Shown in pieces: positions 28,445 to 37,854 of a stretch of DNA of 64,000 nucleotides. The notes under the pieces were generated by a model. The model saw nothing but the letters and a program-made list of their open reading frames with translations, searched no databases and had not been told where the DNA came from. Source of the stretch: JAABQG01 sp963726365 (GTDB lineage: Bacteria > Pseudomonadota > Gammaproteobacteria > Burkholderiales > Burkholderiaceae_C). Position numbers and translations under genes: made by a program. Location of the stretch: assembly GCA_963726365.1 (NCBI GenBank), contig CAVSCI010000022.1, forward strand, positions 13,444 to 77,443. Direction: 5' to 3'. Position 1 is the stretch's first letter. Each line of letters begins with the position of its first letter.

Positions 28445-29179
28445 ATGACGCATCCCATCGCACCGACTGCAACCCAGCCCATCGCCGGCGACGAAGGACC
28501 CGCTGCGGTTCTGCATCCAAGAACCATCAAGAGTTTCGTGCGTCGCGCCGGTCGCACCACCACCGGACAGGCGAAGGCGTTTGCCGACCTGGGTCCGCAA
28601 TTCCTGCTGCCCTACACCGGGGCGCCGCTGGATGCGCCCGCTGCCTTCGGCCGTGCTGCCCCGCTGATCCTGGAGATCGGCTTCGGCATGGGCGAGGCCA
28701 CGGCCCACATCGCCGCCGTGCGCCCCGGTGACAACTTCCTGTGCTGCGAAGTGCATCAGCCCGGCGTGGGTGCATTGCTCAAGCGCATCGGTGAACAGGG
28801 CCTGACCAACATCCGCATCCTGTCGCACGACGCGGTCGAGGTGATCGACCACATGCTGCCCGAAGCCTCGCTGGACGGCGTGCACGTCTTCTTTCCGGAC
28901 CCGTGGCACAAGCTCAAGCACAACAAGCGCCGCCTGCTGCAGCCGCCACTGGTCGCCAAACTCGCCGCGCGGCTGAAACCCGGCGGCTATCTGCATTGCG
29001 CCACCGACTGGCAGCCCTACGCCGAGCAGATGCTGCAGGTGCTGGGGGGCGAGCCGCTGCTGGCCAACACCGCTAACGACTATGCCCCCAAGCCGACCTA
29101 CCGGCCGCTGACCAAGTTCGAGAACCGCGGGTTGAAACTGGGTCACGGTGTGTGGGACCTGGTGTTCCAGCGGATCTGA
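28445..29179 (+). CDS. trmB: tRNA (guanine-N7)-methyltransferase
   Basis: TrmB methylates G46 of tRNA using S-adenosylmethionine. The protein is 244 residues, with a SAM-binding motif EIGFGMGEAT and the family motif VFFPDPWHKLKHNKRRL. The N-terminal KSFVRRAGRTTTGQAKA is also characteristic. The ATG is at 28445, 60 nt after gluQ. It is followed closely by an RNA pseudouridine synthase, so three RNA-modification genes are neighbours. Confidence 0.95.
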   Translation: MTHPIAPTATQPIAGDEGPAAVLHPRTIKSFVRRAGRTTTGQAKAFADLGPQFLLPYTGAPLDAPAAFGRAAPLILEIGFGMGEATAHIAAVRPGDNFLCCEVHQPGVGALLKRIGEQGLTNIRILSHDAVEVIDHMLPEASLDGVHVFFPDPWHKLKHNKRRLLQPPLVAKLAARLKPGGYLHCATDWQPYAEQMLQVLGGEPLLANTANDYAPKPTYRPLTKFENRGLKLGHGVWDLVFQRI

Positions 29180-29194
29180 TCCGGGTCGGCCCAT

Positions 29195-30124
29195 ATGGAT
29201 GCGCCGCCCATGAATGCGTTTCCCACCCGTGACGGCGTCGGCCCGAGTCGCGTGTCGGTCACCCCCGGCCCGTGGGCCACGCTGCTGGATTTTCTGTGCG
29301 CTCGCATGCCCGGCATCGCCCGCGAAGAGTGGGAAAAACGCATGGCCACCGGCCGGGTGCTGGACGACGCCGGTCAGCCTGTTCCAGCGGACGCACCTTT
29401 TCGTGCGGGACAGCACCTCCACTACTACCGCGACGCCCCTGACGAACCGGTGATTCCGTTCGAGGAAACCATCCTCTTCCAGGACGACTGGCTGGTGGTC
29501 GCCGACAAGCCGCATTTCCTGCCGGTAACGCCAGCCGGGCGGTATGTGCAGCAAAGCCTGCTGGTGCGCCTCAAACGCCGCCTGGGCATCACCACGCTGG
29601 CCCCGATCCACCGCATCGATCGCGAAACGGCGGGGCTGGTGCTGTTTGCGGTGCAGCCCGCCACACGCGACGCCTACCATGCGTTGTTTCGGGACCGTGC
29701 GGTTGCCAAGACCTATGAAGCGCTGGCACCTGCCCCCGGCGCGCTCGAGTTCCCCCGCATCCACCGCAGCCGTGTGCTGGACGATGAAAACGCCTTTTTC
29801 CGCATGGTCGAGGCGCCGGGCGAGCCCAACAGTGAAACCCGGATCGACCTGCTGGAGGTACGCGGCACCCGCGCGCGCTACCGGTTGCAACCCCTGACCG
29901 GCCGGCGTCACCAGTTGCGGGTGAACATGAACGCACTGGGCCTGCCGATCGTGGGTGACCAGTTGTACCCGCGCGTGCTGCGCGGCCCGCTCGAGCCCGA
30001 CGACTTCCGTCAGCCCCTGCAACTGCTGGCCCGGGCCATCGCCTTCACCGACCCGGTGACCGGGTCAGAACGCGAATTTGAAAGCCGGCGATCGCTCGCC
30101 TGGACCGCCGCCGCAGCCGCTTGA
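29195..30124 (+). CDS. RluA-family RNA pseudouridine synthase
   Basis: A 309-residue pseudouridine synthase. The catalytic aspartate D142 is in the RluA motif HRIDRETAGLVLFA. Other conserved stretches are ADKPHFLPVTPAG and LTGRRHQLRVNMNALGLPIVGDQLYP. The N-terminal part is S4-like (WEKRMATGRVLDDAGQPV). The target uridine in rRNA or tRNA cannot be told from sequence. An alternative ATG is at 29210. It is convergent with alaS, with only 20 nt between stops. Confidence 0.87.
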   Translation: MDAPPMNAFPTRDGVGPSRVSVTPGPWATLLDFLCARMPGIAREEWEKRMATGRVLDDAGQPVPADAPFRAGQHLHYYRDAPDEPVIPFEETILFQDDWLVVADKPHFLPVTPAGRYVQQSLLVRLKRRLGITTLAPIHRIDRETAGLVLFAVQPATRDAYHALFRDRAVAKTYEALAPAPGALEFPRIHRSRVLDDENAFFRMVEAPGEPNSETRIDLLEVRGTRARYRLQPLTGRRHQLRVNMNALGLPIVGDQLYPRVLRGPLEPDDFRQPLQLLARAIAFTDPVTGSEREFESRRSLAWTAAAAA

Positions 30125-30144
30125 CGAGATGTCGGTGCAGCCGC

Positions 30145-32773
30145 TCAGGCCCGCTGCGCCACCCAGGCCTGCACCGATGCCAGGGCGCTGGCCAGCTTGC
30201 TGGCATCGGTGCCGCCGGCCATTGCCATGTCGGCCTTGCCGCCGCCCTTGCCACCGACCTGCTGCGCCACGAAGTTGACCAGCTCGCCGGCCTTGACCCG
30301 GCCCATGCAGTCGGCCGTGACGCCCGCTGCCAGCTGCACCTTGTCGCCGTCCACGGCGGCCAGCACGATCGCGGCGGACTTGAGCTTGTCCTTGAGCTTG
30401 TCCAGGGTCTCGCGCAGGGCCTTCGCGTCCGCACCTTCCAGCCGCGCGGCCAGCACCTTGATGCCGTTGACGTCCACCGCCCGGTTCACCAGCTCGTCAC
30501 CCTGGCTGGAGGCCAGCTTGCCCTTGAGGGCCATCAGCTCCTTTTCCAGCTCGCGCGCCTGCTCCAGCATCGCGCCGATGCGGGCCGGCACCTCGCCCGG
30601 CGTCACGCGCAGCGTGCCGGCCACGCCGCCCAGCGTGGCTTCCATGCCCTGCACATAGGCCAGCGCGTTCAGCCCGGTCACGGCCTCGATGCGGCGCACG
30701 CCGGCCGCCACGCCGCCCTCGGCAATGATGGTGAAGAAACCGATGTCGCCGGTGCGCTGCACGTGGGTGCCGCCGCAGAGTTCGCGGCTGCTGCCGATGT
30801 CGAGCACGCGCACCGTTTCGCCGTACTTCTCGCCGAACAGCATCATGGCGCCGGTCTTCTGCGCCGACTCGATGTCCATCACGCGTGCCTGGGTCGGCAC
30901 GTTCATCACGATTTCCGCGTTGACGCGCAGTTCGATCTCGCGGATCTGCGCGTCGGTGACCGGCGCGTTGTGCGCAAAGTCAAAACGGGTGCGCTCGGCG
31001 TTGACCAGCGAGCCTTTCTGCTGCACATGGCCGCCCAGCACTTCGCGCAGGGCCTTGTGCATCAGGTGGGTGACCGAGTGGTTGCGCACGGTGGCCGCAC
31101 GCACCGCGGTGTTGACGCGCGCCGTGACGTGGTCGCCGACGTTGAGCGTGCCGGCCTCCAGCGTGCCGTGGTGGCCAAACACGTCGGCCTTGATCTTCTG
31201 CGTGTCGCCGACGGCAAAGCGGGCCGAGCCGCTGATGAGCTCACCCTCATCGCCAACCTGACCGCCGCTTTCGGCATAGAACGGGGTGGTGTCGAGCACC
31301 ACCACGCCGTTCTGACCGGACTTCAGTTCGGCGACGCTGATGCCGTCGGCATAGAGCGCGACGATCTTGGCCGCGCCTTCTTCCAGGTGTTCGTACCCGG
31401 TGAAGGTGTTGCCGATCCCCGTGTAATCCAGCGCCTTGTCCATCTTGAACTTGCCGGCGGCGCGGCCCTTCGCCTTTTGCTGCTCCATCGCTGCGGCGAA
31501 GCCGGCGCTGTCCACTTCAACGCCGTTCTCGCGGCACACGTCGGCCGAGAGGTCGAGCGGAAAGCCGTACGTGTCGTGCAGCTTGAAGGCGACTTCGCCA
31601 GGCAAAACCTTCACGCCACCGGCCAGGGCTTCGTCCAGGATCTGCATGCCGGTCGCCAGCGTCTCGAAGAACCGCTCTTCCTCGACGCGAAGCACCTCGG
31701 TGATGCGGGCTTCCTGCGAGGCCAGGTTGGGATAGGCCGCGCCCATGACCCGCACCAGGTCCTTGACCAGCTTGTGGAAGAACGGGGTCTTCTTGCCCAG
31801 CTTGTAGCCGTGGCGGATAGCGCGGCGCACGATGCGGCGCTGCACATAGCCGCGGCCTTCGTTGGACGGAATCACGCCGTCGCTGACCAGGAAGGCCGTA
31901 GCGCGGATGTGGTCGGCGATCACGCGCAGAGCACTTGTTGTTCAGGTCGGCGCAGCCGGTCTCGCGCGCGGCGGCCTTGATCAGCACATCGAAGAGATCG
32001 ATCTCGTAGTTGCTGTGCACGTGCTGCAGGATGGCGGCCAGGCGCTCCAGGCCCATGCCGGTGTCCACGCAGGGCGCGGGCAGCGGCGTGACGGCACCGG
32101 TTTCGTCCATGTTGAACTGCATGAACACGTTGTTCCAGATCTCGATGAAACGGTCGCCATCTTCGTCAGGGCTGCCGGGCGGGCCGCCGGGAATGTGGTC
32201 GCCGTGGTCGTAGAAGATTTCCGAGCAGGGGCCGCAGGGGCCGGTGTCGGCCATCATCCAGAAGTTGTCGGACTTGTAGCGCCCGCCCTTGTTGTCGCCG
32301 ATGCGGATCACGCGCTCGGGCGGCAGGCCGATTTCTTTCGTCCAGATGTCGTAGGCCTCGTCGTCCTCCTCGTACACCGTGGCCAGCAGGCGGTCGGCGG
32401 GCAGCTTGTAGACCTCGGTCAGCAGTTCCCAGGCCCACTTGAGCGATTCGCGCTTGAAGTAGTCGCCAAAGCTCCAGTTGCCCAGCATCTCGAAAAACGT
32501 ATGGTGACGTGCGGTGTAGCCGACGTTCTCCAGGTCGTTGTGCTTGCCACCGGCACGCAGGCAGGCCTGCACCGAGGCCGCGCGCACATAACTGCGCTTG
32601 TCGGTGCCCAGGAACACGTCCTTGAACTGCACCATGCCCGAATTGGTGAACATCAGCGTGGGGTCGTTGCCGGGCACCAGCGGGCTCGACGCGACGACCG
32701 TGTGGCCCTTGGAAGCAAAGAAATCCAGGAAACTCTTGCGGATGTCAGCGACGGAAAATGTGGGAGTGCTCAT
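30145..32773 (-). CDS. alaS: alanyl-tRNA synthetase (one frameshift as read)
   Basis: AlaRS charges tRNA-Ala and is essential. The class II catalytic domain is at the N-terminus (motif 2 around RHHTFFEMLGNWSFGDYFKRE). The editing domain has HSVTHLMH and the zinc residues of CGGTHV. A C-terminal DHHA1 domain follows. The frame breaks at about 31937, between DLNNK and LRVIADHIRA, where the read carries one extra base. Removing it gives 875 residues of continuous homology. The start is the ATG complementary to 32771-32773 (MSTPTFSVADIRKSF). Because the gene is essential and unique here, a sequencing error is the likely explanation. Confidence 0.93.
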
Positions 32774-32980
32774 TTTTCTGGGTGGTTTGCCGTGCCGGCC
32801 ATCGTCGGTCAACAGCACGTAAAGGCTTGATTTGCTTGAACATTCGATTATAGGTTTGGGGCTCCCCGCGTGACAGGCAGAGTTTTGCCAAGACGCTATG
32901 CTTGCATCCTCGGCTGAATTTCATTAACAAGTTAAATAAACCAGCCGCAACAGCCCCTTTCCACCGACAGGAGACACCCC

Positions 32981-34462
32981 GTGGACACGAAAACCTCCCC
33001 CCTGGCCCTGCTGAACGACCCCACCCTGTTCAAGACCGACGGCCTGATCAATGGCCAGTGGATCGCGGGCATCTTCACGTTTTGACGTGATGGACCCCGC
33101 CACCGGCCAGAAGCTGGCCGACGTCGCCAACCTCGGCACGGCCGATGCCGAAGCGGCCATCACCGCTGCCAACGCCGCCTGGCCGGCTTGGCGCAGCAAG
33201 ACCGCCAAGGAGCGCAGCATCATCCTGCGCAAGTGGTTCGACCTGCTGATGGCCAACCAGGAAGACCTGGGCCGCCTCATGACCGCCGAGCAGGGCAAGC
33301 CGTTTGCCGAGGCCAAGGGCGAAGTGGCCTACGGCGCCAGCTTCGTCGAGTGGTTCGCCGAGGAGGCCAAGCGCATCAACGGCGAGACCCTGCCGCAGTT
33401 CGACAACAACCGCCGCCTGCATGGTGCTGCGCCAGCCGATCGGCGTGTGCGCGGCCATCACGCCCTGGAACTTTCCGCTGGCGATGATCACGCGCAAGGT
33501 GGCGCCGGCGCTGGCCGCCGGCTGCCCGGTCATCATCAAGCCGGCCGAACTGACCCCGCTGACCGCGCTGGCCGCAGCCGAACTGGCGATTCGCGCCGGC
33601 ATCCCCGCCGGTGTGCTGAACATGCTCTGCGCCGACAGCGCCAATTCCATCGCCATCGGCAAAGTGCTTGTGCGCCAGCGACGTGGTGCGCCACATCAGC
33701 TTCACGGGTTCCACCGAAGTCGGCCGCATCCTGATGGCGCAGAGCGCGCCCACGGTGAAGAAGCTGTCGCTGGAACTCGGCGGCAACGCGCCCTTCATCG
33801 TCTTCGAGGATGCCGACATCGACAGCGCCGTCGAAGGCGCCTTTGCCAGCAAGTACCGCAACGCCGGCCAGACCTGCGTGTGCTCGAACCGGCTGTATGT
33901 GCAGGACGGCGTGTACGACGAATTCGTCGAGAAGTTCGCTGCAAAAGTACGCACGGCCAAAGTCGGCAACGGCTTCGAGGACGGCGTCAACCAGGGGCCG
34001 CTGATCGAGGAGGCGGCGCTGGAGAAGGTGCAGCGCCACGTGGAAGATGCAGTGGCCAAAGGCGGGCGCGTGCTGGTCGGCGGCAAGCGCCTGGCGGGCC
34101 AGTTCTTCGAGCCCACGGTGGTGGCGGATGCCACGGCCGACATGCTGTGCGCCCGCGAGGAAACCTTCGGCCCGTTCGCGCCGGTGTTCAAGTTCAAGAC
34201 CGAGCAGGAAGCCGTGGATGCGGCCAACGCCACCGAGTTCGGCCTGGCCAGCTATTTCTACAGCCGCGACGTGGGCCGCATCTTCCGCGTCGCCGAGGCG
34301 CTGGAATACGGCATGGTCGGCATCAACGTCGGCATCCTGGCCACTGAGCACGTGCCGTTCGGCGGCGTCAAGCAGTCCGGCCTCGGCCGCGAGGGCTCGC
34401 ACCATGGCATCGATGACTACGTGGAGCTCAAGTACCTCTGCGTGGGCGACATCCTCAAGTAA
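32981..34462 (+). CDS. gabD: NAD(P)-dependent succinate-semialdehyde dehydrogenase (three frameshifts as read)
   Basis: An aldehyde dehydrogenase superfamily enzyme, 492 residues after repair. It probably oxidises succinate semialdehyde to succinate. Diagnostic parts are ITPWNFPLAMITRK, LELGGNAPFIV (catalytic glutamate), NAGQTCVCSNR (catalytic cysteine) and the GabD-like ending FGGVKQSGLGREGSHHGIDDYVELKYLC. Single extra bases lie at about 33071, 33420 and 33668. Removing the three gives a 1479-nt frame. The start is GTG at 32981 after AGGAGACACCCC. Other semialdehyde substrates are possible. Confidence 0.9.
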
Positions 34463-34474
34463 ACTACGCGCTTC

Positions 34475-34548
34475 GCGGGTGTAGTTCAATGGTAGAACGG
34501 CAGCTTCCCAAGCTTCATACGAGGGTTCGATTCCCTTCACCCGCTCCA
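34475..34548 (+). tRNA. tRNA-Gly (anticodon CCC)
   Basis: It folds as a cloverleaf. The acceptor arms are GCGGGTG and CACCCGC, the D-arm is GTTC-loop-GAAC, the anticodon loop is TTCCCAA (anticodon CCC at 34507-34509), and the T-arm is GAGGG-TTCGATT-CCCTT. CCA is encoded at 34546-34548. The anticodon stem has one C-U mismatch (34501 against 34515). It closely resembles E. coli tRNA-Gly(CCC). It lies 12 nt after gabD and is followed by a strong terminator. Confidence 0.96.
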
Positions 34549-34557
34549 TGACACCAA

Positions 34558-34592
34558 CAAGAAAGGCTCCATCAGGAGCCTTTCTTGTTTTC
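34558..34592 (+). terminator. rho-independent terminator after tRNA-Gly
   Basis: A perfect 13-bp stem (34558-34570 with 34575-34587) closes an ATCA loop. GTTTTC follows within the stem end and T-run. It ends the tRNA transcript. Because the arms are A- and T-flanked it may also stop scoAB transcription from the opposite side. Confidence 0.9.
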
Positions 34593-34610
34593 GGATTCCG
34601 GCAGCCACCG

Positions 34611-35249
34611 TCAAAGCAAAGCCACGCCAGTCTTCGACTGAAGCTCTTCGCGCGTCACATCCGGCGCCATCTCCACCACCTTCAGCCCGTGCGGCGTGAT
34701 GTCAATCACGGCCAGGTCGGTGATGATGCGGTCGACCACGCCCACGCCCGTCAGGGGCAGCGTGCAACTGGGCAGGATCTTGAGGTCGAAACTGCCGTCC
34801 TTCTTTTTCGCGACGTGCTCCATCAGCACCACGACGCTTTTCACGCCGCCGACCAGGTCCATCGCGCCGCCCATGCCCTTGACCATCTTGCCGGGGATCA
34901 TCCAGTTGGCCAGGTCGCCCTTTTCGCTGACCTGCATGGCGCCCAGGATCGACAGGTTGACCTTGCCGCCGCGGATCATGGCGAAGCTGTCATGGCTGCC
35001 GAAGATCGAGGATCCGGCGATGGTGGTCACGGTCTGCTTGCCGGCGTTGATCAGGTCCGCATCGACGTTCTCTTCCGTCGGGAACGGGCCGATGCCGAGC
35101 ATGCCGTTCTCGCTTTGCAGCCAGACCTCGATGTCCTTGGGCACATGGTTGGCCACCAGCGTGGGAATGCCGATGCCCAGGTTGACGTAGAAACCGTCCT
35201 GCAGTTCCTTGGCAGCGCGCGCCGCCATCTGATCTTGTGTCCAGGCCAT
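34611..35249 (-). CDS. scoB: 3-oxoacid CoA-transferase subunit B
   Basis: The B subunit (212 residues) of a succinyl-CoA:3-ketoacid-type CoA-transferase. It carries the catalytic glutamate E47 in SENGMLGIGP. GIGIPTLVANHVP and the TGVGVVDRIITDLAV segment are family signatures. It transfers CoA from succinyl-CoA to acetoacetate or a similar oxoacid. It starts two nt after the scoA stop, forming a two-gene operon. The exact acceptor (acetoacetate versus 3-oxoadipate) is not settled by sequence. Confidence 0.93.
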   Translation of the reverse strand: MAWTQDQMAARAAKELQDGFYVNLGIGIPTLVANHVPKDIEVWLQSENGMLGIGPFPTEENVDADLINAGKQTVTTIAGSSIFGSHDSFAMIRGGKVNLSILGAMQVSEKGDLANWMIPGKMVKGMGGAMDLVGGVKSVVVLMEHVAKKKDGSFDLKILPSCTLPLTGVGVVDRIITDLAVIDITPHGLKVVEMAPDVTREELQSKTGVALL

Positions 35250-35251
35250 GA

Positions 35252-35959
35252 TTACACCCCCGCCTTTTCAGTGATGGTTCGTTTTTCAATCCGCTTTTCC
35301 GGGCTCGGGTTGTGCACGATGCGGTGCACGTAGATGCCCGGCAGATGCACCTGGTCCGGCACCATGTCGCCGACGTCCACGATCTCTTCCACCTCGACCA
35401 CGCAGACCTTGCCGGCCATTGCCACGGCCGGGTTGAAGTTGCGCGCCGTCAGGCGGAACTGCAGGTTGCCCGAGCGGTCGGCCCGGTGCGCCTTGACCAG
35501 CGACACGGCGGGCAGCAGCGAGCGTTCCATGACGTAGGTCTTGCCGTCGAATACGCGCAACTCCTTGCCCTCGGCCACCAGGGTGCCGACGCCGGTGCGG
35601 GTGTAAAAGGCCGGAATGCCGGCACCGCCGGCGCGCAGCTTCTCGGCCAGCGTGCCTTGCGGCGTGAACTCCAGCTCGAGTTCACCGGCCAGGTACTGGC
35701 GCTCGAATTCCTTGTTCTCGCCGACGTAGGACGAGATCATCTTCTTGATCTGCCGCGTCTCCAGCAGCTTGCCCAGGCCAAAGCCATCGACACCGGCGTT
35801 GTTCGAGATGACGGTCAGGTCCTTGACGCCGGAATCGCGCAGCGCGTCGATCAGCGCCTCGGGAATGCCGCACAGGCCGAAACCGCCCACGGCCATCAGC
35901 TGTCCATTGGCGACGATGCCCTTGAGGGCCGCAGCCGCAGAGGGATAGAGCTTGTTCAC
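35252..35959 (-). CDS. scoA: 3-oxoacid CoA-transferase subunit A
   Basis: The A subunit (235 residues), with the CoA-binding glycine loop VGGFGLCGIPEALI and the stretch GGAGIPAFYTRTGVGT. It pairs with scoB. Upstream, between scoA and a divergent PAS-LuxR gene, is a perfect 10-bp inverted repeat that is the probable regulator site. Together the operon likely links ketone-body or beta-ketoadipate-type oxoacids to acetyl-CoA metabolism. Confidence 0.93.
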   Translation of the reverse strand: MNKLYPSAAAALKGIVANGQLMAVGGFGLCGIPEALIDALRDSGVKDLTVISNNAGVDGFGLGKLLETRQIKKMISSYVGENKEFERQYLAGELELEFTPQGTLAEKLRAGGAGIPAFYTRTGVGTLVAEGKELRVFDGKTYVMERSLLPAVSLVKAHRADRSGNLQFRLTARNFNPAVAMAGKVCVVEVEEIVDVGDMVPDQVHLPGIYVHRIVHNPSPEKRIEKRTITEKAGV

Positions 35960-35989
35960 ACAGGTCTCCTGAAAAGGGAAGCCTGAACG

Positions 35990-36015
35990 ATACTACGTAA
36001 TCCTGTACGTAGTAT
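35990..36015. promoter_or_regulatory. perfect 26-nt inverted repeat, probable LuxR-type operator
   Basis: ATACTACGTA (35990-35999) and TACGTAGTAT (36006-36015) are perfect complements around 6 nt. Each arm contains the palindromic TACGTA. It is centred between divergent scoA and the PAS-LuxR gene. The HTH protein encoded next to it is the natural candidate to bind it. Confidence 0.7.
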
Positions 36016-36051
36016 TTCGTAATGGGCAACCCCCGGGCGCCCTCGCCAGCC

Positions 36052-36612
36052 ATGACCCAGGACATCGACTACCGCCTTGCTTTCAACCTCGCGCCCATCG
36101 GGCTGGTCCTGTCACGCAACCGCACCATGGTGGACTGCAACCAGCGCGTCTGCGAGATGTTCGGCGCCGCGCGCGAGCAGTTGGTCGGCCAGAGCTTCCA
36201 GATTCTTTACCCCAGCGCCGACGAGTACGAGCGCACCGGCGCCCGCATTGCCCCCCTGCTCAACCGCAACGGAACCTACGCCGATGACCGCATCATGAAA
36301 CGCGTGGACGGCCGCTTCAAGGGCGAGACCTTCTGGTGTCACGTGACCGGCCGGGCACTGAACCGGGAGGCGCCACACGAAGCGGGCATCTGGAGCTTCG
36401 AAGACCTGAGCTCACGCCGCCCCGTCAAGGCCGAACTCACGGCGCGCGAGCGCGAGGTGGCCGCCCACGTCATGGTCGGCCTGACCGCCAAGGAAATCGG
36501 CAAGGTGCTCGCGATCAGCCACCGCACGGTGGAGATCTACCGTGCGCGCCTGATGCGCAAGTACAAGGCCAGCACGGCCGCGGACCTGGTCCACAAACTT
36601 CTGGCGGGATAG
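36052..36612 (+). CDS. PAS domain LuxR-family transcriptional regulator
   Basis: A 186-residue regulator. The N-terminal PAS sensor domain (about residues 6-115) contains NLAPIGLVLSRNRTMVDCNQRVCEMFGA and the C-terminal PAS strand GIWSFEDLS. The LuxR/FixJ helix-turn-helix (about 125-186) contains LTAREREVAAHVMVGLTAKEIGKVLAISHRTVEIYRARLMRKY. There is no receiver domain, so the PAS domain probably senses a ligand directly. I prefer the ATG at 36052. One at 36022 would start 7 nt from the palindrome. It is divergent from scoAB, its likely target. Confidence 0.88.
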   Translation: MTQDIDYRLAFNLAPIGLVLSRNRTMVDCNQRVCEMFGAAREQLVGQSFQILYPSADEYERTGARIAPLLNRNGTYADDRIMKRVDGRFKGETFWCHVTGRALNREAPHEAGIWSFEDLSSRRPVKAELTAREREVAAHVMVGLTAKEIGKVLAISHRTVEIYRARLMRKYKASTAADLVHKLLAG

Positions 36613-36675
36613 CCGCACCGGATTTGCGCCGGGCGGATCGTGGGCACGTTGCGCCATGCCAAACCTGCACGAACT

Positions 36676-36730
36676 TCATTATTCATAGCGAATCATCGCC
36701 ATTTGGCGCTGGAGTCCAGCCGGAAAAGCA
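36676..36730 (+). repeat. ATAGC-type palindromic dispersed element, copy b
   Basis: It lies between the convergent PAS-LuxR and carboxymuconolactone-decarboxylase-like genes. Blocks: ATAGC at 36685-36689, then ATCGCC, TTGGCGCTGG and AGCCGGAAAA at the standard spacing. Confidence 0.7.
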
Positions 36731-36754
36731 ATGAAATCGATCGGAAAACAGGTT

Positions 36755-37132
36755 TCAGGGCGCTTTCGGCGCGTCCACCACCTCGGCGGCCGTGCGAAAG
36801 GCTTCGACGGCAGCGGGCAGCCCGCAGTAGATGCTGGCATGCAGCAGGACTTCCTGGATGTCCTGCGGCGTCGCGCCATTGTTGAGCGCACCGCGCACAT
36901 GGCCCTTGAGCTCATGCTGCTTGCCCAGGGCGGTGAGCATGGCCACGGTGATCAGGCTGCGGGTTTTCAGGTCCAGGCCCGGGCGTTGCCAGACATCGCC
37001 CCAGGCGTTGCGCGTGATGTATTGCTGGATCGGCGCGGTGAAATCGGTGGCGCCGCCGAAGGCGCGGGCAACGAAATCTTCGCCCATCACCTGCTTGCGG
37101 GTGGCGAGACCTTTGTCGAATTGGGAATCCAT
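36755..37132 (-). CDS. carboxymuconolactone decarboxylase family protein (PcaC-like)
   Basis: A 125-residue all-helical AhpD/CMD-fold protein starting MDSQFDKGLATRKQVMG. PcaC-like stretches are RSLITVAMLTALGKQHELKGHVRGALNNGATPQDIQEVLLHASIYCGLPAAVEAFR. It lacks a CxxC pair, so it is closer to 4-carboxymuconolactone decarboxylase than to AhpD peroxidase. Without neighbouring pca genes the substrate stays open. The start is the ATG complementary to 37130-37132. It is divergent from the CxxC paralogue at 37267. Confidence 0.82.
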   Translation of the reverse strand: MDSQFDKGLATRKQVMGEDFVARAFGGATDFTAPIQQYITRNAWGDVWQRPGLDLKTRSLITVAMLTALGKQHELKGHVRGALNNGATPQDIQEVLLHASIYCGLPAAVEAFRTAAEVVDAPKAP

Positions 37133-37266
37133 GGATTGAAGCTCCTTCACAATCAGCCCAGAATCATGCCCGAACAACCCCATGAGAAATTGCGGGACAG
37201 ACCAAGAGTAGTACACCTCACGCAGTGAAACATTTGCTCTGTCCTCATCCCCATTAGGAGACCACC

Positions 37267-37851
37267 ATGAACCGCTACCCCACCCCCGACCTCAACGACC
37301 TGCCTGACGACATCAAGGCCAAAGTGCTGGAAGTGCAGGAAAAAGCCGGCTTCGTGCCGAACGTGTTCCTCGGCTTTGCGCGCCGCCCGGCCGAGTGGCG
37401 CGCCTTCTTCGCCTATCACGACGCGCTGATGGTGCCCGAGTCGGTCGGCCGCACCAGCGGCCTGAGCAAGGGCGAGCGAGAGATGATCGTCACCACCACC
37501 AGCGCCGCCAACCACTGCCTGTACTGCGTGGTCGCGCACGGCGCCATCCTGCGCATCTACGAAAAGAAGCCACTGGTGGCCGACCAGGTGGCGGTGAACT
37601 ACCGCAAGGCCGAGATCCCGCCACGCCAGCGCGCCATGCTGGATTTCGCGCTGAAGGTCTGCCAGCACTCCGACGAGATCGGTGAGGCCGACTTCGAAGC
37701 CCTGCACGCCCACGGCTTCGACGACGAGGACATCTGGGACATCGCCGCCATCACCGCCTTCTTCGGCCTGTCCAACCGCATGGCCAGCTTCAGCGGCATG
37801 ATGCCCAACCCCGAGTTCTACCTGATGGGCCGGCAACCCAGGCAGAAGTAG
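37267..37851 (+). CDS. peroxidase-related AhpD-like protein (CMD family with CxxC)
   Basis: A 194-residue CMD-fold protein. The redox motif C84-x2-C87 lies in NHCLYCVVAHGAI, as in AhpD-type alkylhydroperoxidases and the uncharacterised peroxidase-related family. It begins MNRYPTPDLNDLPDDIKAKV after a good TTAGGAGA ribosome binding site. It probably acts in thiol-dependent peroxide reduction. It is divergent from the PcaC-like gene and convergent with ald. A dispersed element starts just after its stop. Confidence 0.85.
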   Translation: MNRYPTPDLNDLPDDIKAKVLEVQEKAGFVPNVFLGFARRPAEWRAFFAYHDALMVPESVGRTSGLSKGEREMIVTTTSAANHCLYCVVAHGAILRIYEKKPLVADQVAVNYRKAEIPPRQRAMLDFALKVCQHSDEIGEADFEALHAHGFDDEDIWDIAAITAFFGLSNRMASFSGMMPNPEFYLMGRQPRQK

Positions 37852-37854
37852 GCA

